64,000 nt of DNA from Mucilaginibacter sp. L3T2-6. GTDB lineage: Bacteria > Bacteroidota > Bacteroidia > Sphingobacteriales > Sphingobacteriaceae. Both the position numbers and the translations under genes were made by a program. The stretch lies in the NCBI RefSeq assembly GCF_030519355.1, contig NZ_JAUMKC010000010.1:124001-188000 (forward strand), in the 5' to 3' direction. Positions 41,560-51,767 of the stretch are shown here, in pieces. Under the pieces are notes generated by a model. The model had not been told where the DNA came from. It made no database searches and worked only from the letters and a program-made list of their open reading frames with translations. Numbering within the stretch: position 1 is the stretch's first letter; each line of letters starts with the position of its first letter.

Positions 41560-44500
41560 ATGCTGAACCGTTTATTTGTTTTGATTTTTCTTTTAGTATC
41601 AGCATCCGGCTACGGTCAGTGCACCCTGAACGTTAGCATTTCTGCGTCTAATACAAGTATTTGTTCCGGAAATAAGGTATTACTGACCGCCAATGCGAGC
41701 GGAGGCGCCGGTTCGCTTGCGTATGTATGGAATACCGGCGAAAGCACGCAGTCTATCAACGTAAATAAAGCGGGCACTTATACCGTGACGGTAACCGATC
41801 AAACACCAGGCTGCCCGGGTGTGCAACAAAGCATAAATATCAGCGTGGGAACAAGCCCGGCGGCGCCGACAGTAACCGGTAACACACTGGTTTGTCCTGG
41901 CACATCAGCAACGCTGCAGGCAACAGGCCCGGGCGGAACATATCAGTGGTACGACGCACCCATCGGAGGTAACTTTTTATTTACCGGAGATACTTACACT
42001 ACCCCCCCAATAAATTCAGGTATAACATTTTATGTACAAACAACTATTAACGGTTGTCCCAGTTTACGTACTGGTGTTTTCTGTAATGCAACAGGCAACC
42101 CCGTAGCTAACGACGTTCAGACATGCTCCGGCACAAGCACCGTTCTCACAGCTACAGGCGGCAGCAATTATCAATGGTTCGATGCACAGACCGGGGGGAC
42201 TATGGTTGGCACAGGTGCTAACTTTACTACCCCTGTGTTAACTGCAACTACAACCTACTATGTTCAGGCTACCATCAACGGGTGTTTAAGCGCAAGAACG
42301 CCTGTACATGCTATTGTAACGCCCTCCCCGCAGGTACCCGTGGCTTCCAATGTAACCATTTGTTCCGGCTCCACGGCCAGCCTTCATGCAACTCCCGGAC
42401 CTGGTATTTTTGCCTGGTACGATGTAGAAAGCGGCGGCACAGCGCTCATCTTAAGCCCGGACTACACTACGCCCCCCTTAACTGCTAATAAAACTTACTA
42501 TGTTCAGAATATAAGGAACGGCTGTGAAAGCGCACGGACACGTGTCGAGGTAACCGTTAACCAGATACCGGCGGCTCCGGGAGATCAGACGCAGACAATC
42601 TGCAAGGGCTCATCTGTATTACTGACAGCTTCAGCATCACCTCCGGCATCCGGTACTTATGAATGGTATACGAGCGCTACGGGCACTACGCCCGTAGCCA
42701 CCGGCTTAACCTACCAAACTCCTGTGCTTAGCACCAATACAAATTACTATGTTTTACTAAACAACGGCGGATGCAGCAGCGTGCGCTCGAAAATAAGTGT
42801 GATCATCAGTCCTCCACCCGCTGCCCCATCGGTGGCTGGCGCTATAATTTGTAATGGCTCATCCACAACTTTAACCGCAACAGGGCCCGGCGGCACGTAT
42901 AGCTGGTATAATGTAGCTACCAGGGGCACTCCCTTGTACACAGGTTCAACATTTACAACGCCAGCGCTAACTGCCACTGCAAAATACTATGTCGAAACTA
43001 ACGTATCAGGCTGTATCAGTTCGCGTAAACTGGTAACTGTAACGGTAAACGCCGTTGTTTCTCCGCCCACAGCAGCTAATGTAACAACCTGCTCAGGAAG
43101 CCCAGCTACGCTTGTGGCATCCGGCGGTGGTAGCTACGCCTGGTATTCCGTACAAACCGGTGGTACACCGGTCGCTACGACGCAGGCGTTTACAACACCC
43201 CCGTTAACGGCAAATACCACCTACTACGTGGAGCGGACGGTTAACGGGTGTACCAGCGCACGAACATCTGTAACAGTAAGTATAAATCCTGTCCCGGCGG
43301 CCCCCTCAGTGAGTGGTAATCTTAACGTGTGTTCCGGGTCTGGAACAACACTCACCGCCAGTGGGCCTGCTGGGAGTACCTTTCAATGGTTTGACGCTGC
43401 TACCGGTGGAAACCAGGTGAAAGCCGGGACGACGTTTACAACGCCGGCGCTCACAGCTAATACCACCTATTATGTGCAAAGTACACTGGGCGGCTGCATA
43501 AGTGCACGCACCGCAGTTAACATAACTATAACGTCGCCGGCTGAGCCGCAGTTTATTTATCCATCAGGCTCTGTTTGCCAATCTGATCCGGGAAGTCCCA
43601 CTCCTACTATAAATAATACCTCCGGCGGTACCTTTAGTGCAACGCCCGCTGGCCTTGATATAGACCCGGCAAGCGGTAAAATCAATCCCGGCAACAGCGC
43701 TCCCGGCACATATACCATCACCTTTGCAGGTAACGGTACATGTGTAACAGCGGAATCTGTAAGCTTTAAAATATTTACAGCGGCAAATGCTTCATTTACC
43801 TATAATGCTGCTTATTGCCAGGATGCCAAAAACCCCAAACCTAACTTCGGGGGCGTCGGCAGCGCAGGCACCTTTACAGCATCCCCGGCCGGGTTGGTTT
43901 TTGCTAACAGCAGCACCGGCGAAATCGACCTCAAGAAGAGTACTCCGGGCACTTATACCATTACCAATACGATATCTTCGGCCGGAGGCTGCAGCGGCGA
44001 CACCAAAACGGCTACGGTAACTATCGACCAGGGCGTAACCATAAGCGCAGGCGCAGATCAAACTGTGGCAGCAGGTACACCTGTCCAACTGGCGGGCAAG
44101 GTTAGCGGCGTGCCAAAAGGCACATGGTCGACTGGCGGTACCGGAACTTTTTCAGATAAAACTATTCCTAATCCTGTTTATACGCCTGGCGCTGGCGAAA
44201 CATCTGCTACACTCACCTACACATCCGATGATCCAACCGGTTCATGCTTGGCAAAATCGGATAAAGTAGTCATCGCATTTAAAAACACTTTGCCAAAACC
44301 TACAGTAACGGGCAACTCAACATGTTCGGGCAGTGCCGCTAATTTGTCAGCCATTGCTCCCGGCGGGACTTATAAATGGTACGATGCTGCAGCCGGAGGC
44401 ACCCTTCTGCATACCGGCGCTAATTTTACTACACCTATACTCACGGCTAACACTACATATTATGTGGAAACGGTAAATGCTGCTGGTGTTGCAAGCCCCC

Positions 44501-46890
44501 GGACACAGGTAGACGTCACCGTTAACGCTATTCCTGCTGCACCGGTCGTTCCGGTAACTCCTGTTTGCGCGGGCAATAACATAACATTAACCCCTAACGA
44601 CCAAACAGGCACTTTTGAATGGTTTGATGCCGCCACCGGGGGTACCCTGCTTGCTAAAACCAGCACGTATACTACTCCGGCATTGACAGCGAATAAAACG
44701 TATTTTGTACAACAAACCATCAATGGATGCACCGGCCCCATGGCGCAGGTTGATGTAACAGTTATACCGCTGGCCGCCGTTACCAGTTCAAGCGCGGGTT
44801 CTGTGTGCAGTGGTAATCCTTTAAACTACACTATTACAGCAAGTGTACCTGCTGCCACCTTCTCGTGGAGCCGGGCTGCAATTAACGGCATCAGCAATCC
44901 GGCAGCGACCGGTCAGACTGCTAATCCTATTACCGAAACATTGATCAATACCAGCAGAAACGCTATTGACGTTAAATATATCATTACACCAATAAACAAT
45001 GGTTGCCCGGGTACGCCATTTACCTATATTGTTACGGTATATCCCACACCCGCCGTTACCAGCGCTGCTAAGCCACCTGCTATCTGTAATAAAGCGCCGG
45101 TGAATTATGTAATTACATTCAATACCGCCGCCGATTTTGACTGGAGCCGCGCCGCTGTGCCCGGGATCAGCAACGCTGCAGTATCGGGCCAAAATACTGC
45201 AACGATCAGGGAGACGCTGATCAATACAACCAATGCACCGGTTGATGTGGTGTACGTAATCAATTCCAGGACTGCAACTTGTGCCGGTACCCCATTCCAG
45301 GTTACCGTAACAGTGAACCCTACTGTAAGAATAACAAGTCCGCAAACGGGTGTCGCCTGCAGCAATGTACCACAGAATTATGTAATTACCTCAAATATAC
45401 CTACAGCCACTTATGTCTGGAGCCGTAGCGCCGAAGGTTCGCCGGGCATAAGCAACCCGCCTTTAAGCGGACAAACAACTTCTACCATTACCGAAACGTT
45501 GATTAATACGCTGCCTATTCCTACGCATGCAGTTTATAAAATTCAGGCTATGGCTAATGGCTGCCCGGCCGATTCGGCACTTTTTTATGTAGTAATCGTC
45601 AATCCGCAACCGGTAAAGCCCGTCGCCAATAGTAATTCGCCCATTTGCATAGGAAGTACCATACAGTTAAAGACCGAGGATGTAGCGAACGGATCGTTTT
45701 TATGGACCGGCCCTAACGGATTTAGTTCGACAGATCAGAATCCGAATATCCCGAATGCTACCATGGCCAATATTGGCGATTATCACCTTGTGGTTACTGT
45801 TAACGGCTGCTCAAGCGAAGTTTCGACAGCATCTGTGGTAGTTAGAAGCCCCGGCGTTGCCAATGCTGGTCCGGATCAGATTATTTGTATCACCGACCCC
45901 GAAATCAAACTTGCCGGTAAAGTAACTGGTGGCACCGGCCAGGGCATCTGGTCATCTACAAGCGCGACGCCTGGTAAATTTTCTTCACTTACAGACCTGA
46001 ATGCGCATTACACGCCAACACAGCAGGAAAGAGATGCCGCTAAGGTAACTTTTGTACTTACCACCACCAGCGACGATGATTGTGCCATTTCTACAGATAC
46101 CGTAGTGGTAAATTTCGGTCCGTTGCCTGCTGTGAATGCAGGGCCTGATCAAAGTGTTTGTTCACAAAGTCCCGTAATACAATTACACGGTATTCCTTTA
46201 GTTAGCGGCACAAGAGGAAGCTGGACTACGACCGGCACAGGCAATTTTTCGTCAGTTACTGATTACAATGCCCAATATTTCCCAAGTGCGGCAGATGCAG
46301 CAAGCGGATCGGTAAAATTAGTGCTGCACGTTGTTAAGAACGGGCCATGCGAGATCGAAACCGATACCGTAAAAATAAACTTTATACCGCCGCCAACTGT
46401 TGCTACCGAAAAACTAAGATATGTTTTAAAGGACAGAACAATCACCCTTCATCCAAACATAAGCAGCGACAGCGTTACCTATTTATGGACACCTAATATT
46501 AATATAGAAGATAACACCGTAAAGAACCCGGTGATTACCGGCGTGGATGATATCACTTATAAATTAACAATCACCGATTCCCGCGGGTGTATCAGTTCCG
46601 ACACCACTATGGTAAAAGTAGCGCCAAAGCTTGTAGTACCCAACACCTTTACTCCAAATAACGATGGCATAAACGATTTTTGGAACATCACCGGGCTTAT
46701 TGCTTATACTGACGCGGTAGTAGACATTTACACACGGTACGGTCAAAAGGTGTATCATTCCATCGGATACGACAAGCCATGGGATGGTATCTTCAATGGA
46801 AAACAATTACCCACAGGGGTGTATTACTATGTAATTGATACTAAACTATTTAACCAGGTGTTATCTGGAAGCCTGACGCTATTGAGGTGA
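41560..46890 (+). CDS. Giant T9SS type B surface protein with Ig/PKD-like repeats
   Basis: A 1776-residue secreted protein: Sec signal peptide (MLNRLFVLIFLLVSASGYGQ), then about nine Ig-like repeats of ~80-85 residues (each with CSG....L.A.G.G..YQWYDA..GGT..., ending TTYYVQ..NGC.S.RT.V.V.V). A beta-sandwich with 'SAGADQTVAAGTPVQLAGKV' is inserted and recurs near the end. Three PKD-like repeats with FSWSRAAI.GISNP...TETLINT follow. The C-terminal ~85 residues are the gliding-motility/CHU_C type B sorting domain: NTFTPNNDGINDFWNI, RYGQKVYHSIGYDKPWDG, GVYYYVIDTK. It is exported by the type IX system and probably surface-anchored or adhesive. The usual PorP/SprF partner is not next to it. Confidence 0.92.
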   Translation: MLNRLFVLIFLLVSASGYGQCTLNVSISASNTSICSGNKVLLTANASGGAGSLAYVWNTGESTQSINVNKAGTYTVTVTDQTPGCPGVQQSINISVGTSPAAPTVTGNTLVCPGTSATLQATGPGGTYQWYDAPIGGNFLFTGDTYTTPPINSGITFYVQTTINGCPSLRTGVFCNATGNPVANDVQTCSGTSTVLTATGGSNYQWFDAQTGGTMVGTGANFTTPVLTATTTYYVQATINGCLSARTPVHAIVTPSPQVPVASNVTICSGSTASLHATPGPGIFAWYDVESGGTALILSPDYTTPPLTANKTYYVQNIRNGCESARTRVEVTVNQIPAAPGDQTQTICKGSSVLLTASASPPASGTYEWYTSATGTTPVATGLTYQTPVLSTNTNYYVLLNNGGCSSVRSKISVIISPPPAAPSVAGAIICNGSSTTLTATGPGGTYSWYNVATRGTPLYTGSTFTTPALTATAKYYVETNVSGCISSRKLVTVTVNAVVSPPTAANVTTCSGSPATLVASGGGSYAWYSVQTGGTPVATTQAFTTPPLTANTTYYVERTVNGCTSARTSVTVSINPVPAAPSVSGNLNVCSGSGTTLTASGPAGSTFQWFDAATGGNQVKAGTTFTTPALTANTTYYVQSTLGGCISARTAVNITITSPAEPQFIYPSGSVCQSDPGSPTPTINNTSGGTFSATPAGLDIDPASGKINPGNSAPGTYTITFAGNGTCVTAESVSFKIFTAANASFTYNAAYCQDAKNPKPNFGGVGSAGTFTASPAGLVFANSSTGEIDLKKSTPGTYTITNTISSAGGCSGDTKTATVTIDQGVTISAGADQTVAAGTPVQLAGKVSGVPKGTWSTGGTGTFSDKTIPNPVYTPGAGETSATLTYTSDDPTGSCLAKSDKVVIAFKNTLPKPTVTGNSTCSGSAANLSAIAPGGTYKWYDAAAGGTLLHTGANFTTPILTANTTYYVETVNAAGVASPRTQVDVTVNAIPAAPVVPVTPVCAGNNITLTPNDQTGTFEWFDAATGGTLLAKTSTYTTPALTANKTYFVQQTINGCTGPMAQVDVTVIPLAAVTSSSAGSVCSGNPLNYTITASVPAATFSWSRAAINGISNPAATGQTANPITETLINTSRNAIDVKYIITPINNGCPGTPFTYIVTVYPTPAVTSAAKPPAICNKAPVNYVITFNTAADFDWSRAAVPGISNAAVSGQNTATIRETLINTTNAPVDVVYVINSRTATCAGTPFQVTVTVNPTVRITSPQTGVACSNVPQNYVITSNIPTATYVWSRSAEGSPGISNPPLSGQTTSTITETLINTLPIPTHAVYKIQAMANGCPADSALFYVVIVNPQPVKPVANSNSPICIGSTIQLKTEDVANGSFLWTGPNGFSSTDQNPNIPNATMANIGDYHLVVTVNGCSSEVSTASVVVRSPGVANAGPDQIICITDPEIKLAGKVTGGTGQGIWSSTSATPGKFSSLTDLNAHYTPTQQERDAAKVTFVLTTTSDDDCAISTDTVVVNFGPLPAVNAGPDQSVCSQSPVIQLHGIPLVSGTRGSWTTTGTGNFSSVTDYNAQYFPSAADAASGSVKLVLHVVKNGPCEIETDTVKINFIPPPTVATEKLRYVLKDRTITLHPNISSDSVTYLWTPNINIEDNTVKNPVITGVDDITYKLTITDSRGCISSDTTMVKVAPKLVVPNTFTPNNDGINDFWNITGLIAYTDAVVDIYTRYGQKVYHSIGYDKPWDGIFNGKQLPTGVYYYVIDTKLFNQVLSGSLTLLR

Positions 46891-46934
46891 TGTATCCTGC
46901 CTGAACTTCGGTAGGTTACACCACAAGCATTTGT

Positions 46935-48062
46935 TTAAAAGTTGCTCCTGATGTTATCAACAACCCTTTTCAAATCTTCCCTGGTCAAATTTGACCCAGA
47001 AGGAAGACACAATCCGTCGTTAAATAATTTTTCACTGACGCCATTAATGTAGGCGGGGTACGATTCAAATACGGGTTGCAGATGCATGGGCTTCCACAGT
47101 GGCCGCGATTCGATGTTGTCATTTTGTAATGACGCCCTGAGTGTTTCCCGTGTAACACCGTTTGATAGGTTCGGATGTACCAATACTGCAGTAAGCCACC
47201 GGTTGCTGAAAGAACCTGTTGATTCACTTAGAAATTCTATTGCAGGAATGTCGGAAAGTTGCTCTTTGTAAAATTCGTAGACAGCCCGCCGTTGTTCAAT
47301 TCGTTCTTTCAGAACCTGCATTTGACCGCGGCCTATGCCGGCGGAAACATTACTTAAACGATAATTATAACCGATAGAAGAATGCTGGTAATGCGGCGCT
47401 GCGTCACGTGCCTGCGTTGCCAGGAAATGAGCTTGCCTGATGTAGTTTTCGTCATTCGAAATAAGTGCACCTCCCCCGCTGGTAGTAATTATTTTATTAC
47501 CGTTAAAAGATAGAATGCCCATCAATCCAAAAGTTCCGGCGGCTTTTCCGTTTATAGTTGAGCCCAAAGCCTCAGCTGCATCTTCGATAACCGGGATGTC
47601 ATACTTATTGGCAATTTCCATTATCCTGCCCATTTGCGCAGGCATGCCGTATAAATGCACGGGTATAATGGCTTTGGGCTTTTTGCCCTTCGCTATACGA
47701 TCAATTATAGCCTGCTCAAGCAATGCCGGGTCCATATTCCAGGTTTGCTCCTCGCTGTCGATAAAAACCGGCGTTGCGCCCTGGTAAACTATAGGATTTG
47801 CGCTGGCTGAAAATGTAAAACTTTGACAGATCACTTCGTCACCAGCTTCTACGCCGAGCATAATTAAAGCCAGGTGCAAAGCTGCGGTTCCTGAGCTTAA
47901 AGCTGCTGCATGAGCAGAACCGGTAAACTTAGCCAAATCGCTTTCAAAACCATCAACATGCGGACCCAAGGGCGCAATCCAATTTGTATCAAACGCCTCT
48001 TTAACGAAATTAAATTCGCCGGGTCCTAAGTGTGGGCTCGAAAGCCAGATTTTTGAATTCAT
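46935..48062 (-). CDS. DegT/DnrJ/EryC1/StrS aminotransferase (PglE-like)
   Basis: A 375-residue PLP sugar aminotransferase, last gene of the capsule operon. It starts 'WLSSPHLGPGEFNFVKEAFD', holds the PLP-lysine region FNGNKIITTSGGGALIS near residue 187 and 'IGYNYRLSNVSAGIGRGQM'. With the PglD- and PglC-like genes upstream it should aminate a UDP-4-keto-6-deoxy-GlcNAc to give the amino sugar for N-acetylation (bacillosamine-type route). The needed 4,6-dehydratase gene is absent from the window. It converges on the adhesin gene with 44 bases between. Confidence 0.92.
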   Translation of the reverse strand: MNSKIWLSSPHLGPGEFNFVKEAFDTNWIAPLGPHVDGFESDLAKFTGSAHAAALSSGTAALHLALIMLGVEAGDEVICQSFTFSASANPIVYQGATPVFIDSEEQTWNMDPALLEQAIIDRIAKGKKPKAIIPVHLYGMPAQMGRIMEIANKYDIPVIEDAAEALGSTINGKAAGTFGLMGILSFNGNKIITTSGGGALISNDENYIRQAHFLATQARDAAPHYQHSSIGYNYRLSNVSAGIGRGQMQVLKERIEQRRAVYEFYKEQLSDIPAIEFLSESTGSFSNRWLTAVLVHPNLSNGVTRETLRASLQNDNIESRPLWKPMHLQPVFESYPAYINGVSEKLFNDGLCLPSGSNLTREDLKRVVDNIRSNF

Positions 48063-48064
48063 AT

Positions 48065-48670
48065 TTATTTAGGATGATTATATTTAATAATTTTTCCAGG
48101 GTTGCCGACAACAACCGCATAGTCTGGAACGTTTCTTATAACAACAGCACCTGCCCCAATAGTAGCCCAGCACCCTATCTTAATTCCCTGTATTACACAT
48201 GCGCCTATCCCAACGTGGCTTCCCTCACCTACTTCTACGTTCCCCGCGAGAGCTGCGTTCGGCGATATATGCACAAAATCGCTTATACTGCAATCATGAT
48301 CTACTGTGCAATTTGTGTTCAATATCACATGGTTACCCACGGTCACGTCAGAATTAACTACGGCGCCTGCCATTATTGACACACCGCTTCCTAATGATAC
48401 GCGGCCCGCAAGAACAGCGTTTGGATGAATGGCGTTTATAAATTTTGAATTTAATGATTCGGCTACCCGCTTTCTGGAGGTGTTATTCCCTATACTCACT
48501 AAAACACCGCAATCTGAATTGGTAATTTCAACTTCCGGTTTTACTGCGTATTCCATGAGCTTTTTTATCTCAGGATTGCCGTCTATTAGCCCGGATATAA
48601 TCATGCCATTCTTTTCCAATATATCAATGATTACTTTTGCATGTCCGCTTGCACCATACAAATATATCAT
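48065..48670 (-). CDS. PglD/NeuD-like sugar O/N-acetyltransferase
   Basis: A 201-residue protein: N-terminal Rossmann-like nucleotide-sugar binding region (YLYGASGHAKVIIDILEKNG, residues 3-22) followed by a left-handed beta-helix of hexapeptide repeats ('VSLGSGVSIMAGAVVNSDVTVGNHVILNTNCTVDHDC'). The His in 'TVDHDC' is the usual catalytic base. Fits the PglD acetyl-CoA-dependent acetylation of the UDP-amino sugar made by the adjacent aminotransferase. Its ATG overlaps the sugar transferase stop by four bases, and the aminotransferase begins two bases after its stop. Confidence 0.92.
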   Translation of the reverse strand: MIYLYGASGHAKVIIDILEKNGMIISGLIDGNPEIKKLMEYAVKPEVEITNSDCGVLVSIGNNTSRKRVAESLNSKFINAIHPNAVLAGRVSLGSGVSIMAGAVVNSDVTVGNHVILNTNCTVDHDCSISDFVHISPNAALAGNVEVGEGSHVGIGACVIQGIKIGCWATIGAGAVVIRNVPDYAVVVGNPGKIIKYNHPK

Positions 48671-49275
48671 ACCCCTTCTCCTGTGAATTTTTCCATTGTT
48701 GCCGATGTTGCAGAATTAATGCCTTCTGAAATAAACACTTTTTTTACCGTCAAAAGTATTATTTTAATATCCATCTTAAACGAGACATTATCAACATAAT
48801 ACACATCGTACGCAAATTTTTGGTTCCAGCTTATCGCATTACGGCCATTTACCTGCGCCCAACCAGTAATACCGGGTTTTACTTCGTGCCTGCGCCGCTG
48901 GGTTTCGTTATACAATGGTAAGTATTCAACCAGCAGCGGACGCGGCCCTACCAGGCTCATATCGCCTTTGATCACGTTAAGTAGCTGAGGAATTTCGTCC
49001 AATGAGGTTCTTCTGATAAACCTTCCAAGTCCCGTCAACCTTTCGGCATCCGGAAGCAATTGCCCGGATTTGTCCCGCCGGTCATTCATCGTTTTAAACT
49101 TAATAACCTTAAATATCCGACTATTTAAACCAGGGCGCGGCTGAAAAAAGAATACGTGACCGTCATTAAACAGTAAAAGCAGCACTACAACCAATAGAAA
49201 AAACGGAAACAAAAGCAAAAAAGCGAAAGTTGCTGTAAGGGTATCGAATAAAGCTTTTAAATATTTGCGATACAT
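48667..49275 (-). CDS. Initiating sugar-1-phosphate transferase (PglC-like)
   Basis: A 202-residue monotopic phosphoglycosyl transferase that puts the first sugar phosphate onto undecaprenyl phosphate. Short form, like PglC/WecA-unrelated: one re-entrant N-terminal helix (residues 8-34), 'FFFQPRPGLNSRIFKVIKFKTM' (positively charged active-site loop), 'RFIRRTSLDEIPQLLNVIKGDMSLVGPRPL' with the catalytic Asp-Glu, and 'VKPGITGWAQVNGRNAISW'. The Pgl-type context suggests an N-acetylated dideoxy sugar as donor. Inner membrane. Confidence 0.95.
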   Translation of the reverse strand: MYRKYLKALFDTLTATFAFLLLFPFFLLVVVLLLLFNDGHVFFFQPRPGLNSRIFKVIKFKTMNDRRDKSGQLLPDAERLTGLGRFIRRTSLDEIPQLLNVIKGDMSLVGPRPLLVEYLPLYNETQRRRHEVKPGITGWAQVNGRNAISWNQKFAYDVYYVDNVSFKMDIKIILLTVKKVFISEGINSATSATMEKFTGEGV

Positions 49276-49278
49276 GCT

Positions 49279-50520
49279 TCAACTCTTTTTTGCGAAGTCT
49301 TTTAAATAGTCCAGGTATTTTAGCGCAAGATTCTTTCGGTCGAAATTTTCTTTTGCAAAGCGGTAGCCGCTTTCGCCTTCCAGCTTTATTCGTTCCGGAT
49401 TACTGATGTATTGTCTTACTTTTCTTGAAAAGTCTGTCGGGTTCTCTGGCTCTACAAATACCCCTGCACCAGCCTCTTCAACCAATTCACGCGATACGCC
49501 ATCAATAGCCATCAGTATGGGTTTTTTACAGGCCATATAGTCGAAGGTTTTATTGGAATACACCGTTTTGAAAGTTTCAACGTTTTTGAGTACCGATGTA
49601 CCCATATCCGAGGCAAAAATATATTTAAAAACTTCAGCTTTAGGCACCGGGTCCAGAAATAAAACATTGGTAACATTCATTTTTGCCGCCAATCCTTTTA
49701 AATGCTCCTTTTGCATACCCTGACCGATAAGTACAAATAAAACATTTGTATCGCGCATCATATCCCCGGTTTCTAAAACCTGCTCAAGGTGATTTGCAAC
49801 TCCATGAGCGCCCACATAAGTTACTACAAACTTATTTTCCCAGCCATGCTCCTTACGGAACGCTTCCGTGTCAAATGTTTCGAGCAGGTGGTCCGATAGG
49901 CTGAAGTCCGCAGCATTAGGTATAAAAATTATCTTCTCGGGCGATACATTCTTTTTCTCGATAAGTGTTTTCCGGAAAGCGGGCGTAAGTACATTTATCT
50001 TTTTTGCGGTGCGATAGATAAACCGCTCGAGGGCGTAAGCCAACTTAATAATAAGTTTATTAGTCACAACGCCCGTATCTATAGCCGACTCGGGCCATAA
50101 ATCACGTATTTCAAAAACAAACGGAATACCCTTTAGCCGTGAAAGTACATAACCGGTTATTCCAATAAACAATGGCGGAGAGGTTACCAAAATTATATCA
50201 TGCTTTCCTTTTACTTTGAAAAGACCGGCCCACATGGCAGAAAACACGAACGAAAAATACCCCCACAACCTACCCAAAAAACCAGCATTATAGCTTTCAG
50301 AAACATGTGTGCGCCAAACGGTAACGCTGCCCTGAAGGTTTTTTTTAAACCATTTACCTTTATACTCCGGGCGTTTTTGCGCGCCATTATAATGCATCAT
50401 CCCGGCAATAACCGTTACCTCATGACCAAGTTCTGACCATTGGGCTGTAAGTTCATTAAACCTTGAGCCACCAGGATCATCCTGTTCCAGAAAATATTGG
50501 TGAAGTAATAATATTCTCAT
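49279..50520 (-). CDS. Glycosyltransferase family 4 (WbuB-like)
   Basis: A 413-residue retaining GT-B glycosyltransferase. 'LLHQYFLEQDDPGGSRFNEL' is the WbuB-like N-terminus, 'LITSPPLFIGITGYVLS' type and 'FEIRDLWPESAIDTGVV' are its acceptor-domain marks, and 'YVGAHGVANHLEQVLETG' and 'FDYMACKKPILMAIDGVSRELVEEAGAGVFVEP' form the donor site with the EX7E pattern. It adds a sugar, perhaps N-acetylfucosamine- or bacillosamine-type, to the lipid-linked unit. A 135-base gap upstream (to wecB) is the longest break in the operon and might hold an extra promoter. Confidence 0.92.
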   Translation of the reverse strand: MRILLLHQYFLEQDDPGGSRFNELTAQWSELGHEVTVIAGMMHYNGAQKRPEYKGKWFKKNLQGSVTVWRTHVSESYNAGFLGRLWGYFSFVFSAMWAGLFKVKGKHDIILVTSPPLFIGITGYVLSRLKGIPFVFEIRDLWPESAIDTGVVTNKLIIKLAYALERFIYRTAKKINVLTPAFRKTLIEKKNVSPEKIIFIPNAADFSLSDHLLETFDTEAFRKEHGWENKFVVTYVGAHGVANHLEQVLETGDMMRDTNVLFVLIGQGMQKEHLKGLAAKMNVTNVLFLDPVPKAEVFKYIFASDMGTSVLKNVETFKTVYSNKTFDYMACKKPILMAIDGVSRELVEEAGAGVFVEPENPTDFSRKVRQYISNPERIKLEGESGYRFAKENFDRKNLALKYLDYLKDFAKKS

Positions 50521-50655
50521 TAGTTAGTTTACAAAATTGTATTCGCAGCGATCACGTAAATTTAACTGCTTATCTAAAATAGCATGCAAAAAACCATGTC
50601 ATCGCTATGGCTGTAAAATAAAAGTTTTTATTATGTATTTCAGAATAGTGTCACC

Positions 50656-51759
50656 TCACAGATTACCGGCGGCGTTTAGTTCACAAAGATGATCGACAAT
50701 CCGAACCGCTGTATTGCCATCCCATAACGGTGGAATATTGCCATTTTTCCAATTTCCGTTAAATAACTTTTCAAAGGCTGGCTTAATTGCTCTAGGGTCA
50801 GTTCCAATTAGTTCGTTAGTGCCAATGGTAACCGTCTCTGGCCTCTCTGTATTATTTCTCAATGTGATACAAGGAATGCCCATAACCGTAGTTTCTTCAG
50901 TAATTCCGCCAGAATCGGTCACCACCATTTTTGCTCTCTGTACAAGATAATTAAATTCAAGGTAGCTCAAAGGCTCAATGAAAAATAGATTAGGGGCTTC
51001 AATCCCTAACCCTTGTAAGTTTTTTGCTGTACGGGGGTGAACCGGAAAAATTACTGGGAGCCCGCGGCTGTTTTCAATAATTTTCGCCATTAACTCTTTT
51101 AGCTGATGTTCCTGATCTACATTTGCAGGCCGGTGAAGGGTGAGAACGAAGTAATTGCGGTCTGACAAATTCGCTTCTTGCCATATCGACGGGCAGATAA
51201 AATTTGCTTTATTCTTAAGCAACGTATCTATCATCGTGTTCCCAACGAAAAATATCCGTTCATCGCCGATGCCGCTGTTACGGAGATTATTATTGGCAAC
51301 TTCCGAAGTAGTAAAGAAGTAATTTGTAATACTATCTGTAACCAGGCGGTTAATTTCTTCGGGCATAGTCCAGTCATCCGACCTTATGCCGGCCTCAACA
51401 TGTGCTACTTTAACATGTAATTTTTGTGCAGTAATAGCGCAAGCCATGGTGGATGTTACGTCGCCAACAACTATCACCAAATTAGGACGATGCAAAAGCA
51501 GCTCTTGTTCAAAGCGAACCATTATGGCAGCTGTTTGTTCTGCCTGGGATCCGCCGCCAGCATCAAGATTCGCATCCGGGGCGGGTATTCCCAGTTGATC
51601 AAAAAAATCTCCACTCATCTTTTTATCGTAATGCTGACCGGTGTGGATCAATCGATAGTTAATATCATATCCATCATTTTTCTTTTGTTTTATAGCGTCG
51701 ATAATTGGCGCTATTTTCATAAAGTTGGGCCGGGCACCAGCTATTATATCTATGATCAT
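50656..51759 (-). CDS. wecB: UDP-N-acetylglucosamine 2-epimerase (non-hydrolysing)
   Basis: Converts UDP-GlcNAc to UDP-ManNAc. 367 residues, GT-B-like fold. The N-terminal motif is 'IIAGARPNFMKIAPI' (a GARPNFMK variant of the GTRPE), then 'HTGQHYDKKMSGDFFDQLGI', 'HVEAGIRSDDWTMPEEINRLVTD' with catalytic Asp/Glu/His, and 'VVTDSGGITEE'. Together with a UDP-sugar dehydrogenase in the same operon it could lead to UDP-ManNAcA. It follows the DUF4838 gene with an 8-base gap, so they are tightly linked. Confidence 0.93.
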   Translation of the reverse strand: MIIDIIAGARPNFMKIAPIIDAIKQKKNDGYDINYRLIHTGQHYDKKMSGDFFDQLGIPAPDANLDAGGGSQAEQTAAIMVRFEQELLLHRPNLVIVVGDVTSTMACAITAQKLHVKVAHVEAGIRSDDWTMPEEINRLVTDSITNYFFTTSEVANNNLRNSGIGDERIFFVGNTMIDTLLKNKANFICPSIWQEANLSDRNYFVLTLHRPANVDQEHQLKELMAKIIENSRGLPVIFPVHPRTAKNLQGLGIEAPNLFFIEPLSYLEFNYLVQRAKMVVTDSGGITEETTVMGIPCITLRNNTERPETVTIGTNELIGTDPRAIKPAFEKLFNGNWKNGNIPPLWDGNTAVRIVDHLCELNAAGNL

Positions 51760-51767
51760 AAGTGAGA

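Noticed and set aside
41560..46890. CRISPR-like or tandem-repeat array signal
   Set aside because: The regularity comes from repeated protein domains in one open frame; there are no short identical repeats with unique spacers.
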